From Neoceratodus forsteri (lineage: Eukaryota > Chordata > Ceratodontiformes > Ceratodontidae), in the NCBI GenBank assembly GCA_016271365.2, contig JADMNL010000023.1:604658501-604722500 (forward strand): 64,000 bases of DNA, read 5' to 3'. A program made the position numbers and the translations under genes. Of this stretch, positions 33,322-45,059 are shown piece after piece; within the stretch, counting starts at the first letter, position 1; the number at the start of each line of letters is the position of its first letter. Below the pieces are notes generated by a model, which had not been told where the DNA came from, did no database searches, and worked only from the letters and a program-made list of their open reading frames with translations.

Positions 33322-36300
33322 AAAACATTAACTCTGGACAAAAAAACATTCAAATTACTATCTTGGAATTCCTCAGGGCTGAGTGCAAAAATTGGTGATC
33401 CAGACATATGTAATTACCTGAATCAATTTCATATCATTGGCATACAGGAAACTTGAGCCCTGGGAAATCTCTTTTTAAGCGGTTATAAGGCTTACTCTAA
33501 AAAGGCTACCAAAAATAAACATTATGAGAGAGGAATTGGAGGACTGGCCATATTTGTAAAGCTAAACAGCAATATTACAATAGAAGAAATCATAAATCAC
33601 AGTTCTAGTATTTTAGAAGTAAAACTAATAGGGAAATCATCTAAACAAACATGGTTCATGATAAATGTTTATGCTCGCCCATCAGGAAACTTGTATGGTG
33701 ATACCAACTGCCTTGGCTCACTAGAAAAATTTACTATCAGCATACAAACAGATCACCCGACAGCAAACATAGTGATCTTCAGAGATTTTAATGCAAGGAT
33801 CGGTAAACTGCAAGGCTGCTCAGAAAATCTGTCAGAGGCACTAACGTCCCTCCAACACCCATCTCTGAATATAAGAAGAAACTCCAGAGAACCAATTACC
33901 AACAAAAAAGGAGTAATGCTACACAGAACAATGTGCAGGAACAATATGCTGCTCCAAAATGTTGGTCTGACACCAACCCTGAAAGAGAATATTCATTTGA
34001 AGGAGCAAAGGGCTCATCTCTCATTGACTATATGTGGGCTAATTTTAATTTATTTACTAAGAATATGCATCAAAAATTAGTATGCAGAGCAGAAAGTGAA
34101 CACAGTGCCTTGGAATTAGAAATTGGGCAAGAGGACTTCTCTACTGATAAAGGAATCAAGGCCCCTAGAGTGATATTTAAAAGAAGGGGTATTGAATGGA
34201 ATTTAATAACGAGTGATAATTTTATGGAGCACTTAGTGAGCAGACGGATCTTGTCAAGACTAACATCGCTGGTAGACCATCCCATGGACCCCTCACTAAT
34301 CCATTAATTTAATTCCATTATAAATATAACAGCCAACATAATAACAAAAGAAGCAATTATAAAAGAACAAAAAGGTAAAAAATGGTACAACAAAGATTGT
34401 CAGGCTACAAGGAAACTATTGAACAACAAGTGCAGGGTCATGAAACAGTTTCCATGCAAGAATAATAATAAACTAATGAACAAAGCTAGGAAATAGTATA
34501 GGGAGACTCTAAACAGAAAGAAGCAGGAATGCACTCAACAATTATGGAAGGAACTCTACATTGTGGTTCTTAACAAGGACAATAAAACCTTCTGGGACAT
34601 TGTAAGTTCCGGAATGGGTCACCACCTTCATATCAATACACATATTGAACCAGACATATGAATAAAGCACTATAAGCTTCTGTTTTTCAAGGAAGACCCA
34701 AACTACTTAGCTGGACTAACAGAATCCAAACATGAAGGCAGGAAACAAATCATAAATACCGAAATTACTCAATTGGAGCTAGAGGGGGCTTTAAATTCAT
34801 TTAACACAAGAAAAGCACCCCAGATGGGGTACCACTAGATGTTATAGATAGAACTAAATCATTCTGGATTCCTTTTTTACTCAAATTTTTTAGCTACATT
34901 TGGAGATCAGGCTATATTCCCAAAAGCTGGAAACTAAATATTGTTGTTCCAATCTTTAAGAAAGGCAACAAAAAGCACCCGAGCTGCTACAGACTGATCA
35001 GCCTATTGGATTCCCTAGGAAAGGTCTTCACCAAAATCCTAAACAATAGAATGATGACATGGGCTGAATCAAATAACATTATTGATGCTCAGGCAGGATT
35101 CCATAGAAACTACTCTACAATAGACCACGTCTTATGTTCTAACTCACCTGATCCATAAATACAGGACTATCAAAAACCAAAACATATATTGTATCTTTTT
35201 TTTTTATCTCAAGTCAGCTTTTGATTGGGCCAACAGACCCTTACTCTGGGACAGACTTGGCAAACTGGGGCTTGACCCATCACTACTGGAAATGATCAGA
35301 CTTATTCACCAAGACAACTACATCAGTATCAGGTAAGGTAACTCAGGAGAACTAAGCACTTGGTTCATAAACGACATAGGAGTCAAACAAGGTTGCACAT
35401 TAGCCCCATTATTGTTCAATCTCCATTTTGGCACTGTCTTAAAAGATCTGTACAATCTGGACTTCCAGCTACCAAAAATAGGGACAAGAATGGTCCCTTA
35501 CCTGGCTTATGCAGATGACATTGTAATTTTATCCCTTAGTAACCTGGGCTTGTGCAGAAGCATAGGAAAATTCCAGTTTGAATGTAAAAATGCTGATTTA
35601 GCAGTTAACCATGATAAAACCAATGTTCTAGTTTTTGGAGGTAACAAGAGAGGGTACTGCTACTACATGAATTCCTCCAAGATTCAGGTGGTAAAAAACT
35701 TCTGCTACCTAGGACTCATGGTCAGCCAAACCGGACCATGGAATTTCCACCTAAAAAGTATCAAAAGCAAGCTGGAAGGCTTTTTCCCAATGATATCAAC
35801 ATTCACATATAAATATGGGGGGCGATCCGTAGAGTGAACATTAAGAGTGGCAAGAGCCAAAATTAAAAGCCAAATTCTATATGGGGCTGAATTATGGGGT
35901 CATGAATGAAAAGGGTCCACAGACTTCGGACTAAACAAATTTTACAAAAAAATATTGGGTTTACCAAACAGCACCCCATCTGCTTTGGTCAGGGCTGAGA
36001 TTGGAGAGATTTCTTTAGAGTGCACTTGTGTGCAGAGACAAATAAATCACTGGATCAAGATATTCAGACTGCCCCCTGACAGACTCCTACGAATGTGTTT
36101 AGAGGAAGCAATCCTTTACTCTCATTCCAAGAATACTTTCCCGAGTATCCTGGTCCTGAATGAACTCATCAAACCATATGGGCTTTTACACATAGTCTCT
36201 GACTGCTTAAGACTTCCTATTGAGTACACCAAAACAATAATAAACAATAAAAGTCAAGATAACTTTGTCCAAAAAGATTTAGAGGCCTGCCAATTATCAA

Positions 36301-36692
36301 AAGCATGTCCATGGATCTGAAAAAATAAAAGAGAACACAAGTTGGAAAGATACCTCCATATCCTACACTCCCCTCGGGATAGGACCCTTCTTACCAGGTT
36401 CCGTTTTGAGGTATTTGAGAGCAACAAAAAAGTGTCTATATCTAGGGGAAGAGAACAGGGAATATAGGTGTAAGTGTGGCATGGGAGAAGACTACCTAAT
36501 GCACCTAGTGATCCTATGTCCCCTATATGAGAAACACAGGGCCATTTGGCCGGGCAATATACTGAATTCACAATCAAACCAATCAATGCAATTATTGACT
36601 TATCTTCTCTCAAATGCTGATCCCACAATCTTGAGCTCCATGGTCTCTTTTCTTAAAATAATTGACCAGAGAAGACGTCATCTGACTGGATA
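33322..36692 (+). pseudogene. LINE-D ORF2 (endonuclease-RT), broken
   Basis: Endonuclease blocks: LSWNSSGLSAKIGD (~33360), IIGIQET (Glu, ~33436), MINVYARPSGNLYGD (33658) and IVIFRDFNARIGK (GDFN block with Arg for Gly, ~33770). LIDYMWANFNLF follows at ~34020. RT: VVPIFKKGNKKHPSCYR (~34945), SLGKVFTKILNNRM, IIDAQAGFHRNYST (~35085), SAFDWANRPLL (~35215), GVKQGCTLAPLLFNLHFG (~35380), AYADDIVILSLS (both Asp, ~35502) and VNHDKTNVLVFGG (~35605). The C-terminus has KFYKKILGLPNSTPSA (~35940) and a zinc-binding block CKCGMGEDYLMHLVILCPLY (~36470-36530). Stops and several shifts break the frame. Confidence 0.85.
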
Positions 36693-37138
36693 ATTCTAAA
36701 CCAATCGTTAAAAAAGGACCAAGCATAGAGACTAATCAAAGATACAATATCAACAAGTCCCAACTATAACTGTAAGTTGTCCATTCACGACTAACCTAAG
36801 ATTGTCAGTAAAAGTACCATCAGGTGCAATTTAATAATTATTACCTGTCTTTATGAATCTCTCTCTTTTTAAATAATTAGGCACCTATCAACTTTGGGGC
36901 CACTACAGCAAAGGCTAAACCTTTTGCTCTGGAGTCTATAAGTTTTAAATGATTTCATTATCTAGATTATTATAAGACCATAACTGCTTTTATGAAACAA
37001 GCTGTCAGCATTTTAAAGTATAACAAGTTTTTATGTTATCTTGTCAGTTGAATATTTTTCTATTTCTTTGTCTTTTCTCTTTATTTTAGTTAACTAATCA
37101 TTTGTAATGGCATTGTTGCCGACCAATAAACTTGAACT

Positions 37139-37145
37139 TATAAGT
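37139..37145. repeat. Right target-site duplication of plus-strand LINE-D
   Basis: TATAAGT, identical to 27847-27853, directly after the ccaataaacttgaact terminus. Confidence 0.78.
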
Positions 37146-37534
37146 GAAATAGTAATGGCACCATGATGTATCCCCATCTTACTACCAAATTTATCTTTAT
37201 TGTAGTGGTTAAACCACCGTGATTATAATACTGTACATGAGACCAAATGTGTTTATGTAGTTTTATAATGATATCTAGCAAATCTCAAAGTATTACTAAT
37301 TTATATAATGAGGTCCATAAGGTCCTGTGACCAATATTGTCAAATACTATTTAAATTGATAAAGCAGCAGAATAATTCCCCTATCGATATAGTGACATGC
37401 TGTATTTATGTGCTAAATGTCTTAATATCATACAATGCTGAATCACTGATCTGTTTGATCTAAATCCATTCTGTAATTCAGTGAATATTTGTCTATCATT
37501 CTCGTATGTGACTAGCCTGTCTAATAGTATTTCT
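37146..37534 (-). mobile_element. Host LINE-D (minus), segment 2: first half of RT
   Basis: On the minus strand the frames contain ELQNGFRSNRSVIQH (RT finger block with GFR-NRS), FDNIGHRTL (the AFD-x-x-H-type block) and a block ending GYIMVPLLFHL (equivalent to QG-x-x-x-PLLF), just before the insertion point at 37146. The fragment is bounded by the palindromic element at 37535 on one side and the plus-strand LINE-D on the other. Confidence 0.72.
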
Positions 37535-38745
37535 GATAATAGTTATTTAAGCAATAATGCACGACAAGGTGTGTGTTGTGCTGGGATAATGTTACGACTT
37601 GCGTGGTTGGGCACGAGGCAAAAGGCCGAGTGCGTCCAACAGCACGGCGTGACGTTATCCCAGCACAACACACACCCTGGAGTGCATTATTGCTATTATG
37701 CAATGGCTCCAGTGTACAAAAGTAGGGGTGCAGGTTTTATTTTTTAAGTTTTTTATGTTTTATTTGAAGAAAATGCCATGTAACCTTCCACCCAAAAAGT
37801 AGTCCATGAGATTTGTCTGTTTTCAGATGGAATTTTTTGCTTTGAACAAGTAGTCATCGTCCCCCCACCATGATTTTTTTCCATCAGGATTCCAATCAGT
37901 ACTGTGAATCCTCTGAAGCTTTGAGCAGTCTTTTCTTTATTGGTACTACAGCTGTAGGGTATGCTGGCAAATTTGAAGTGTTTACATCGGAGTGTGTAGC
38001 AGCAGATCGTAAAATCTGCAGACCGGCAAGTACCAGTTCTCTGTTTTTGAAAACAAGATGCGCTGAACTGTGAAAGATTTTTCCCACAAAAGCAAAATGT
38101 TACTGTGGACAATCTTGTTTGCAACAGCCACAGAGTGCAGGAGTTGAAATGTGAAGCTGCTGGGCATGCCAGTGTTGTATGCTATTTGAAAAAATCATGC
38201 CGTTTACTATACTGTCAGCAAAGACACTGTAACAGACAGCTTCTGTTTTGTGGCTAGAGGGGAAAGGATACAAAAGAATTTTGTGTTGTGGGAGACTGGG
38301 AGTTTCTTTGTGATTGGGCTTACTACAGCAGAAGTGAATTCAAATTCTCATGGCTCCTTTTTCCCTCGTGCACCGTGCGACTAGCAGTTATGGTCATCTC
38401 GGTTCACTGAAACTGCTAGATTTATGAGAAAAACTGCTGCCGTGAAAGAATTCTGGGCTTTTTTTCTGTGCTGCTAACTCTTCATTTAATAATCCCTTTA
38501 TCAGTAACTTTGGTATTAGTGGGACGAGAAAAGAGGACTACCATTAAGACAAGAGGTAATCAAATTGCAGCGGGTGGTGAGCAGTGTCACAGAAGCGAGC
38601 CCTGTAGAGCGATTTAAGTTAAGTGTACATGCAGTTGTCTATGTGCTGGAACTAGACCCGTGATGTTGTACTGGGATAACATCACGGGTCCAGTCCCAGA
38701 CTGACCAATCAAAGGTCAGCATTCTTTCTTGCCATTGCATAATGT
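37535..38745. mobile_element. Palindrome-bearing non-autonomous DNA element, long copy (~1.2 kb)
   Basis: It begins with a ~160 bp hairpin whose 45 bp arms are aagcaataatgcacgacaag gtgtgtgttgtgctgggata and the complement ending gtgcattattgc (37545-37695). It ends with another hairpin gacccgtgatgtt ... aacatcacgggtc (38649-38686) and the words gactgaccaatcaaaggtca, ttgccattgcataatg, which mirror attatgcaatggct at 37694. The same layout occurs at 44048-44415 in shortened form. The interior (37740-38640) holds no recognised protein. Confidence 0.7.
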
Positions 38746-41260
38746 GTTGTATCAATCAAACTGATTATTTGGTGCATTGCAGGATCATTCTACATTCCTT
38801 TTTTGTGAATTAGAAATATAATATTTCCAAGCCAAGATGTAGGAATAACTTTAAATTGTACATTATAATTAATAAAATTATATATCTGATGCAGAATTGG
38901 TAGTCACCAGTCCTCATAATACTTAAACATGTCTATGACTACTTTGTCAGGTCCATGGGCTTCTTTAGTGATTCTTTTAGGAATGTAAATAGGAGAAGGC
39001 TCATAATATATATTTAATTTCAAAGAGATGAAGTAATATCATAACTATTCTCTTTTACAGGATCATAATATACATTAATAAATTGTGTTGCCCATGTATG
39101 AGTTTTGACAAGTTCTGTTTTTCTTTTCTACAATTTGAATTGTACCATGCTGATTCCTTATTTGTAAACAAAGTGAAGCAAAGTTTCATGAATATAATTA
39201 GCAGTATCTAAGTTACCTAGATTCACTAAAACCTGATTGAGTGTTGCTTCTTTCAGATCATTAGATGTAAAGAACATCAGTATGATTTTAAGATTATTTA
39301 TTTTGGATTATGTCCATCTAATTCTTTGGAAATGGATTATTTCTATATCTTGAACATTGTGTTGTGAACTTCCTGTCCCTGCTGATGAATATGTTAATGA
39401 TACTTTGCTAGATGTGGTGGTTCTGATTTATTACCTTCATACCTAAGATCTTATCAAGAGCAGTTATGTTAGTACTATTGTAAACCTTTCACTGAGGCCA
39501 CACTGGATGAATAGTATATAAAGTCCCTTCAGGGTAATCTTTGGTTCTTTCATTTATACAGACTAAGTCCTGTTCAGTATTAAATAATTAAATATCTTCC
39601 CTGTTTCATTTACGCTATTGTCTCTTATGTTTCTTCTATTCATTAAGTTGATGTTCATGAAGCCAATCCTATCATTTAAAAATGTAGTGGGCCACCCTAA
39701 ATCTTTGTTAGTGACGTCAGAGTATTTAGTATTAAAGTCTCCAGAGATCATAATATCTGATATGTGATTATCCTCTATTATTTATTGGAGTGCATCAACA
39801 AAATGACTCCATATGGTTAGAAAATCTCATCTGGCTGTTTCTAGATGCAATATAATTATTTATTATCCATGTATGCTGCTGTTTTAGTATTTCTACTATT
39901 AACATAGTAGCATTATTGACTTGTAATTATTTTACCTGGATATTCTTTTCAAGCTTTACTGCTATCAAAACGCCCATCTGGCTTCTGCCATGTTTTGTTT
40001 TACATTCTACTTTGTTATGAAACACTTAATATCCTTAAAATGCTGGTGCCTCTTTATACCACCAATATTCCTCTAACATTATTACATCAAATGCATTTAT
40101 AAAATCTATACAGGTACATCATTCAATTTATTAGATATTCCATCTATGTTCCAATAGAGCATTTTCCAGTAACTGCGGGTATAGTTTGTATAATATTGTC
40201 ATTTAGTGTATCAATAATCTTGCACTGCAGAAAAACTTTTGCCTTATGTGTTGCTCATTACAATTCCTACTTTGTTTTCTTGTGTTATTTCCAGTCTTAC
40301 ATGATTTATCTATTTTGTGCCTGGTTACTTTTCCTGTTTCTTTATCCATTTCAGTCTTTTTCATTGACTGTCTTGTGCTAATGAAATGCATTCTTTAATT
40401 GGGAGGAGTTTGTCTGGATATATTTGTTATGCCCTCTGGTTCAGCTGTGAGACTTCAGTATGTTTGTTTCTTTATAAAGGAGCCATTTTATCCTCCTCAT
40501 AATTCTGCTTGGTATAATTCTACATCAGTCTTTTATCATGTATTGATTCTCCATTACATTTGTTCTTAGCCCCATATATTCTTCTTTTATTACCCACAAT
40601 ACATCCATGAGAACTACATTTGCATTGTATGGTGTTTCAATATACATTAACAAGTCTTGAGAAAGAACTAGGGCTGTCAAAATATTTCCATGTGTGGGTT
40701 TCCCAGATATCTTTCTACCCCACCTCATTCTCTGCTTCTTTGTGTGATTTTTCTAACAATGGCTCCCATATAAATTTTGGGGACAATATATCCTTTATTT
40801 CAGGAGATTATGTTAATCTCCTGTTCTATTCATTCTGACGTGCTTCTTTGGTTGAAAATGTTAAACTATCCATTTTGGTTCTTCTTTTAATAAGTCTTTT
40901 AGACCACTTATGGTCACTCCAAATGCATTAACTACATCAGTGAAATAGTTTGTCTTTTCTCTAAGCAAATATTGTCTGACTGTATTACGATTAATCATAA
41001 ATGCAAAGTAATTGTCATTTCTAGTTACATTTATTCTATTAAGTGAGCATGAAAACACCTCATGAGGGACATTTGTTACCTCATCTCCTGGCAAAATAAT
41101 TTGCCTTCTGTCAAGAGATATAACATAATACAATATGTTCCCTAGTCACACTTATTTAATAATCAGTTTGTGTATCAGTTACTATTACATGTTGATTATT
41201 AACAGATGCAACCGATTTTACAGTAATTCTTCCTTTATTTATAACAGGTGTTAAGTTCCA
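38746..41260 (-). mobile_element. Host LINE-D (minus), segment 1: ORF1 end, endonuclease and linker
   Basis: Reading the minus strand downward: 41133-40861 carries PGDEVTNVPHEVFSCSLNRI and YFAFMINRNTVRQYLLREK, with a resemblance to the end of the plus-strand ORF1 region (IFHVNESSIIKKLMKKQ). Then comes an endonuclease with DVIMLEEYWWYKEAPAF (~40070), WIINNYI (~39860) and ISGDFNTKYSDVTNKD (GDFN block, 39751 downward). The linker lies at 39300-38746. The frame is broken many times. The left part of the LINE continues at 37534 beyond the palindromic element. Confidence 0.72.
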
Positions 41261-41261
41261 T

Positions 41262-41905
41262 CTATCATAGAACCATAGAAGCATAGACAATGATGTCAGA
41301 AAAGAGATCCATGGTCCATCCAGTCTATTAAGTTCCATATTTATCCCTGGAATCTACTATCCCTCCAGTGTCCTAAAGCCATCTTCAGCATTCCACCCAT
41401 TATCCTCCAGTTTTTGCCACCCCAAGCAAACACTATACCCTTTATTCTGTCTCAACCATGTTTGAAATCCCCAATGGTTTTGCACCTACCACTTTGGTTT
41501 GTAGACTGCTCCATGGCTTCACCACCCTTTCAGTTAAATAATACTTCCTCTTGTCTTTCTTGAATATCCCTCCTGTTAGTTTCCACTCATGTCAACATGC
41601 CTGCAAGCTAGTATTCAAGCTAAATAGTTCCCAGCAGTTTACACTGTGAATTTCTTTTAGGAACCTGAAGGCCTCTATTATATTTCTCCTCTCCCTTCTT
41701 GTCTCCAGTGAGTTCATGTTCAATGCCTTGAGGTGCTCCTTGTAGGACCTGCCATGTTGGCCCTGAATAATTTTTGTGACACTGCACAGTTTCTAGCCTA
41801 CTGTATCTCTATTTTTCCTGAGGTGAGGACTCCAGAACTGGGTGTGGTACTCCAGGTATGGCCTCAATAAGGAGCTATATGAATTTTATAATTTCAGTTT
41901 GGGCC
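41262..41905 (-). mobile_element. CR1-like LINE 3' end, minus strand
   Basis: The complement ends in gcttctatggttctatgat, an octamer-type CR1 tail. Upstream on that strand lies CR1-like C-terminal coding, decayed (QERQEEVLFN, GGEAMEQSTNQSGRCKTIGD), together with tcctggagtaccacacccagttctggagtc-type sequence (41820-41860 on the plus strand) widely seen in CR1 elements. It is 5' truncated near 41905. This subfamily differs from the copies at 1681, 6443 and 46199. Confidence 0.82.
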
Positions 41906-42100
41906 TCATCAGAACTCCCTACTCTTTTACCTCTTTTGTTTTTGAGGTCAACTGATTCTGATTTAGCCCCTCTCCCATCCAGCAATATTCAATTTCCTAA
42001 ACTGCACTTTTCCTCTTTTTGAGTTATCCTTAAAATGTTTAAGAGTTTGTTCCAAAATGATTGTTAGTTCCTTTTACTTTGAACTTCTGGTTTTCATGGA
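41906..42100. other. Unassigned spacer
   Basis: Nothing recognised. Confidence 0.4.
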
Positions 42101-42991
42101 CAGGATTCACAAAGCTTTCTGAAGGTACAAAACCTTCTAAGTCCCCAAAACATCCATAGCTATGGAAAAAAAGGAAATTGCTCTGAGTGCTATTCACAAA
42201 AACCTCCACAGCTGCGGAAAAAATACACTATGGACTGTGGAAAAGTGCAGCTGCAGAAGTTCCTGAGGAAGAAGGTCATTGATAAGTATGCTTTAGCCCT
42301 CAAAGGCTATTCTCAGCCAGGTTTTTCTGCAGTTGGGGAAAATGTTACATACATTGGGTGAGGCATAACACTCCCTCAGCAAACTGCAGTAGTACCCCAA
42401 CAATTGACATACAATTAAAGTGCAGGTCAGGCAACAGGTAATATCAGTGGCTGAAGTTATAGCAACATTAGCACACATTGCCATGGAATGGTAACAAACA
42501 ACAACCACCAGACCCAGTGCAGCTCATGAAGGAGCTCCACAGGCAGTAGACCTGAACAGCATTGCAGTGAGAGATACTCCTGCAGGCAACAGGAACACTT
42601 CAGGTTGATGACCAGAAGTGACAGACAGCCACTGAAGCAAGGCATTGCAGGTACCTGTGGTGCTGCAGTGGTCCAGTTAAGGAACGGTTGCTGGTGTCTC
42701 TGTGGGTGCTTTCAGCTTTATGCTATGGCAGATACATTAAAGTCTGCTGCTCCAGCTAATTAGTTTCACTGTTGATGTGCCTCTTATGCCATTTCTGCAG
42801 TTGCAGATCTGCAGTTGTGGATTTTCAGCACCTGCTCAATTTCTGCAGCTGCTGAATTTCTGCAACAGGAGTTTTTATGGAATTCTGCACTTGTGCAAAT
42901 TTTCTTTAAGAATATACGCAACTGCATTTCCACAGTGCTGCAGGCCTTTTTCCTGCAGCTGTGGAATTTTGGGCTTTCTTTTTGAATCCTG
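42101..42991. mobile_element. Palindromic element with CAGGATTCA termini (~0.9 kb)
   Basis: The ends caggattcacaaagc (42101) and gctttctttttgaatcctg (to 42991) are reverse complements apart from small changes. Both sub-terminal regions are rich in the word ccacagctgcrgaaa or its complement (42190-42260 and 42785-42975). The CAGG/CCTG ends resemble hAT-type termini, but no 8 bp target duplication is visible. No coding content found. Confidence 0.7.
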
Positions 42992-43283
42992 CCCCTTGTC
43001 TTTATCATTGTAATAGAAAAATAAAGATCAAATGTACCATAGTACCCAATCTAAAAAACTGGAATGAAGACTTTTCCGAGAATGCAGTCTTCTGGTGTAG
43101 GTCTTGGTGTCAGTCTTTGCTCTTTTTTCTGGTCATCATAATCATTTAGGCAATACTGCTTGGGTCTATGTGATAACAGCAAATGCCTAAAGGTGATCGG
43201 CATTGTCGCTCAGTCAGAGTGCTGAACACATTTTTGGCACTCTGACAACCCTGGCGCAGCAGCTCAATGACACCAGGACATAA

Positions 43284-43385
43284 TTTTTACTACTTTCTGT
43301 TGAAAGAACACCTCCACGCCCCTACACCCCTACTTAAGGATTCTCAACTCCAGTGGGGTTCATGTCGGGGTGAAAGTAGTAAAAA
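43284..43385. repeat. Short hairpin, 14 bp perfect arms
   Basis: tttttactactttc (43284-43297) and gaaagtagtaaaaa (43372-43385) bracket 74 bp. It could be a tiny inverted-repeat element. Confidence 0.65.
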
Positions 43386-44047
43386 TAAAAAGGTTTGGGC
43401 TGGGTGCAATAAAATCACACTAGCGCCTGGACCCGAACTGAGTACCTCAGCCACCCCAGCCATTGCCTTATCCCTGATGCCATGACACAGCTCAACTGAC
43501 AACCACAGTGCCATCCCCTACAGCCTCTCCAACCCTCCCAGCCCACAATCGCTGTGCTCACTCCCACTTCCCCCACATGCGTGCGTATAGTGACATCCTG
43601 TCGCCTAGTTGCCACCCCCTCATCCGGTCACCCTACCTGTCTGTGGCTGTGAGTGGATTGTGAGGAAGGTGTCACCATAATGGACAGTGCCCTTCCTCAT
43701 GTGCCCACTTCATGGGTTACTATACTGCTCCATTCACATCCCCAAGTGTAGTCACTAAAGGATTATGATAAGCAATAAACATCAGAAAGCACTGATTCTA
43801 ATTATGGTTTTAAATCTTTATTCTATTTCTCAATTAATTGATTAAAAGTAACCTCAATTAACTTATCCTATGTTTATAGTCTAATTAAATTAAAACTTTA
43901 ATTATTTATAAAAATAAAAATAAAGATGCCAAGTAAAGATGCTGCTATATATAGGAAGGTAATATTCAATTACAAGCAGTTAGTGAATGAATAGGTTAAT
44001 CTACCACACTGACCACCAAAAGCTTGTGGCTTTAATATAGATTGATT
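43386..44047. other. Unassigned spacer
   Basis: C-rich first half and AT-rich second half; nothing recognised. Confidence 0.45.
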
Positions 44048-44415
44048 AATAAACTAGCCTAAATAAGCTATTCAAGCAATAAGGCATGACAAGGTGTGCA
44101 TTATCGTGTAATAACATTACTCCTGGGGTGGGTTGAAGCACAAGCTGAAGCTGAAAGCTTCCACCACCCCAGGAGTGACGTTATTGAATGATAACACACA
44201 CATTGGAGTGCCTTATTGCAATTATACAATAGCTCAAAGTTATAAAAAATAAAAAAAAATGTTTTTAATAGATTTATAGTGAGACAGTATATCTTTGTTT
44301 CTGAAAAAAACATCATCCTCCAACAAATCCACACAGTGATGTTATTGTGTAATATCATCACTGTCTCAGGCACACACTGACCAATCAGAGTCCAGGAAAT
44401 TTTCTTACCATTGTA
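44048..44415. mobile_element. Palindrome-bearing DNA element, short copy (~370 bp)
   Basis: agctattcaagcaataaggc atgacaaggtgtg matches the start of the element at 37535, and gtgccttattgcaattatac aatagctc its first hairpin exit. A second hairpin acagtgatgttat ... atcatcactgt (44333-44366) and gaccaatcag ... ttaccattgtataata match its right end. The ~900 bp interior is missing. Its own first hairpin core is a different sequence, cctggggtggg ... ccaccccagg. Confidence 0.7.
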
Positions 44416-44875
44416 TAATAAGTATTTTATCATTTTAAGAATGTGATATTCGGTATAATTGATAAACAGTTTAGTTCCCTTAGTATACTTAACTTAAGAT
44501 ATGAGGCACTTTTCTTGAGTTCCCTGTTTCAAAATAATAAATATTGTCCTTAAAATGCAAGTCAAGTCTTGAGACTTTCCATTAACCTCATTAGTCTGAA
44601 TACACTAAACTAAATTTCTTATAAGCTCCTTTTAAACTCTGTAAATAAAGTTCCCCAACCAAAAAATTTTAATTTTAAACATACTTTTAGATTTGTTCTT
44701 TTTAGCACTGTGCACGCTCCTTTGGTAGCCTCTCAATTCAACAACAATTTTGTATCAGCCACAATAATACACTTGCACCTCTCCCATGGTGTCTGGAAGC
44801 TCTCCCCTTATGTTTGTTGAATTTTAGACAGCCCTGTTTATAACAAGTATCAGAGCCAGAAAAACAAACATTAGT
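44416..44875. other. Unassigned AT-rich spacer
   Basis: Nothing recognised. Confidence 0.45.
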
Positions 44876-44985
44876 GCAGTTAACATTACTTTATTCATTG
44901 CTTTATGAGCTCGTAAAACAACCTCCCAATTAACATTACTTTACCCATCGCTCGATGAGCTCATAAAACAACCTCCCAAATGATT
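44876..44985. repeat. ~55 bp tandem duplication
   Basis: ttaacattactttattcatt gctttatgagctcgtaaaac aacctccca is followed at once by ttaacattactttacccatc gctcgatgagctcataaaac aacctccca. There are two copies with six or seven differences. Confidence 0.9.
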
Positions 44986-45059
44986 TCCAACACTTAAAAC
45001 TAGTTAAATAAACAGTGATCCCTTAGGCCATCACAGGTTTGTTGGAATTTAATTTAACC

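Larger units (their letters stand above)
27854..37138 (+). mobile_element. Plus-strand LINE-D, near full length insertion (~9.3 kb with internal fold-back)
   Basis: A 2.9 kb 5' region, a long ORF1 (30758 to ~33000), an ORF2 with endonuclease, RT and C-terminal zinc-binding block (33322-36692), and a 3' UTR ending ccaataaacttgaact. It is flanked by the 7 bp duplication TATAAGT and lies in the RT of a minus-strand copy of the same broad clade. The C-terminal Cys/His block and the KT-V-FG motif after the palm recall I/Vingi/Jockey-like LINEs; I cannot assign the clade by eye. Confidence 0.82.

Noticed and set aside
33322..36692. Assigning LINE-D firmly to the Vingi clade
   Set aside because: The motifs fit several APE-type clades; without an RT phylogeny the label would be a guess.
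37753..38124. 123-codon minus-strand frame with several Cys
   Set aside because: No Cys/His spacing fits a known zinc finger, and the frame overlaps open frames on the other strand within a palindromic element.
42101..42991. Calling the element a hAT transposon
   Set aside because: The CAGG-type ends fit, but the expected 8 bp target duplication is not visible.
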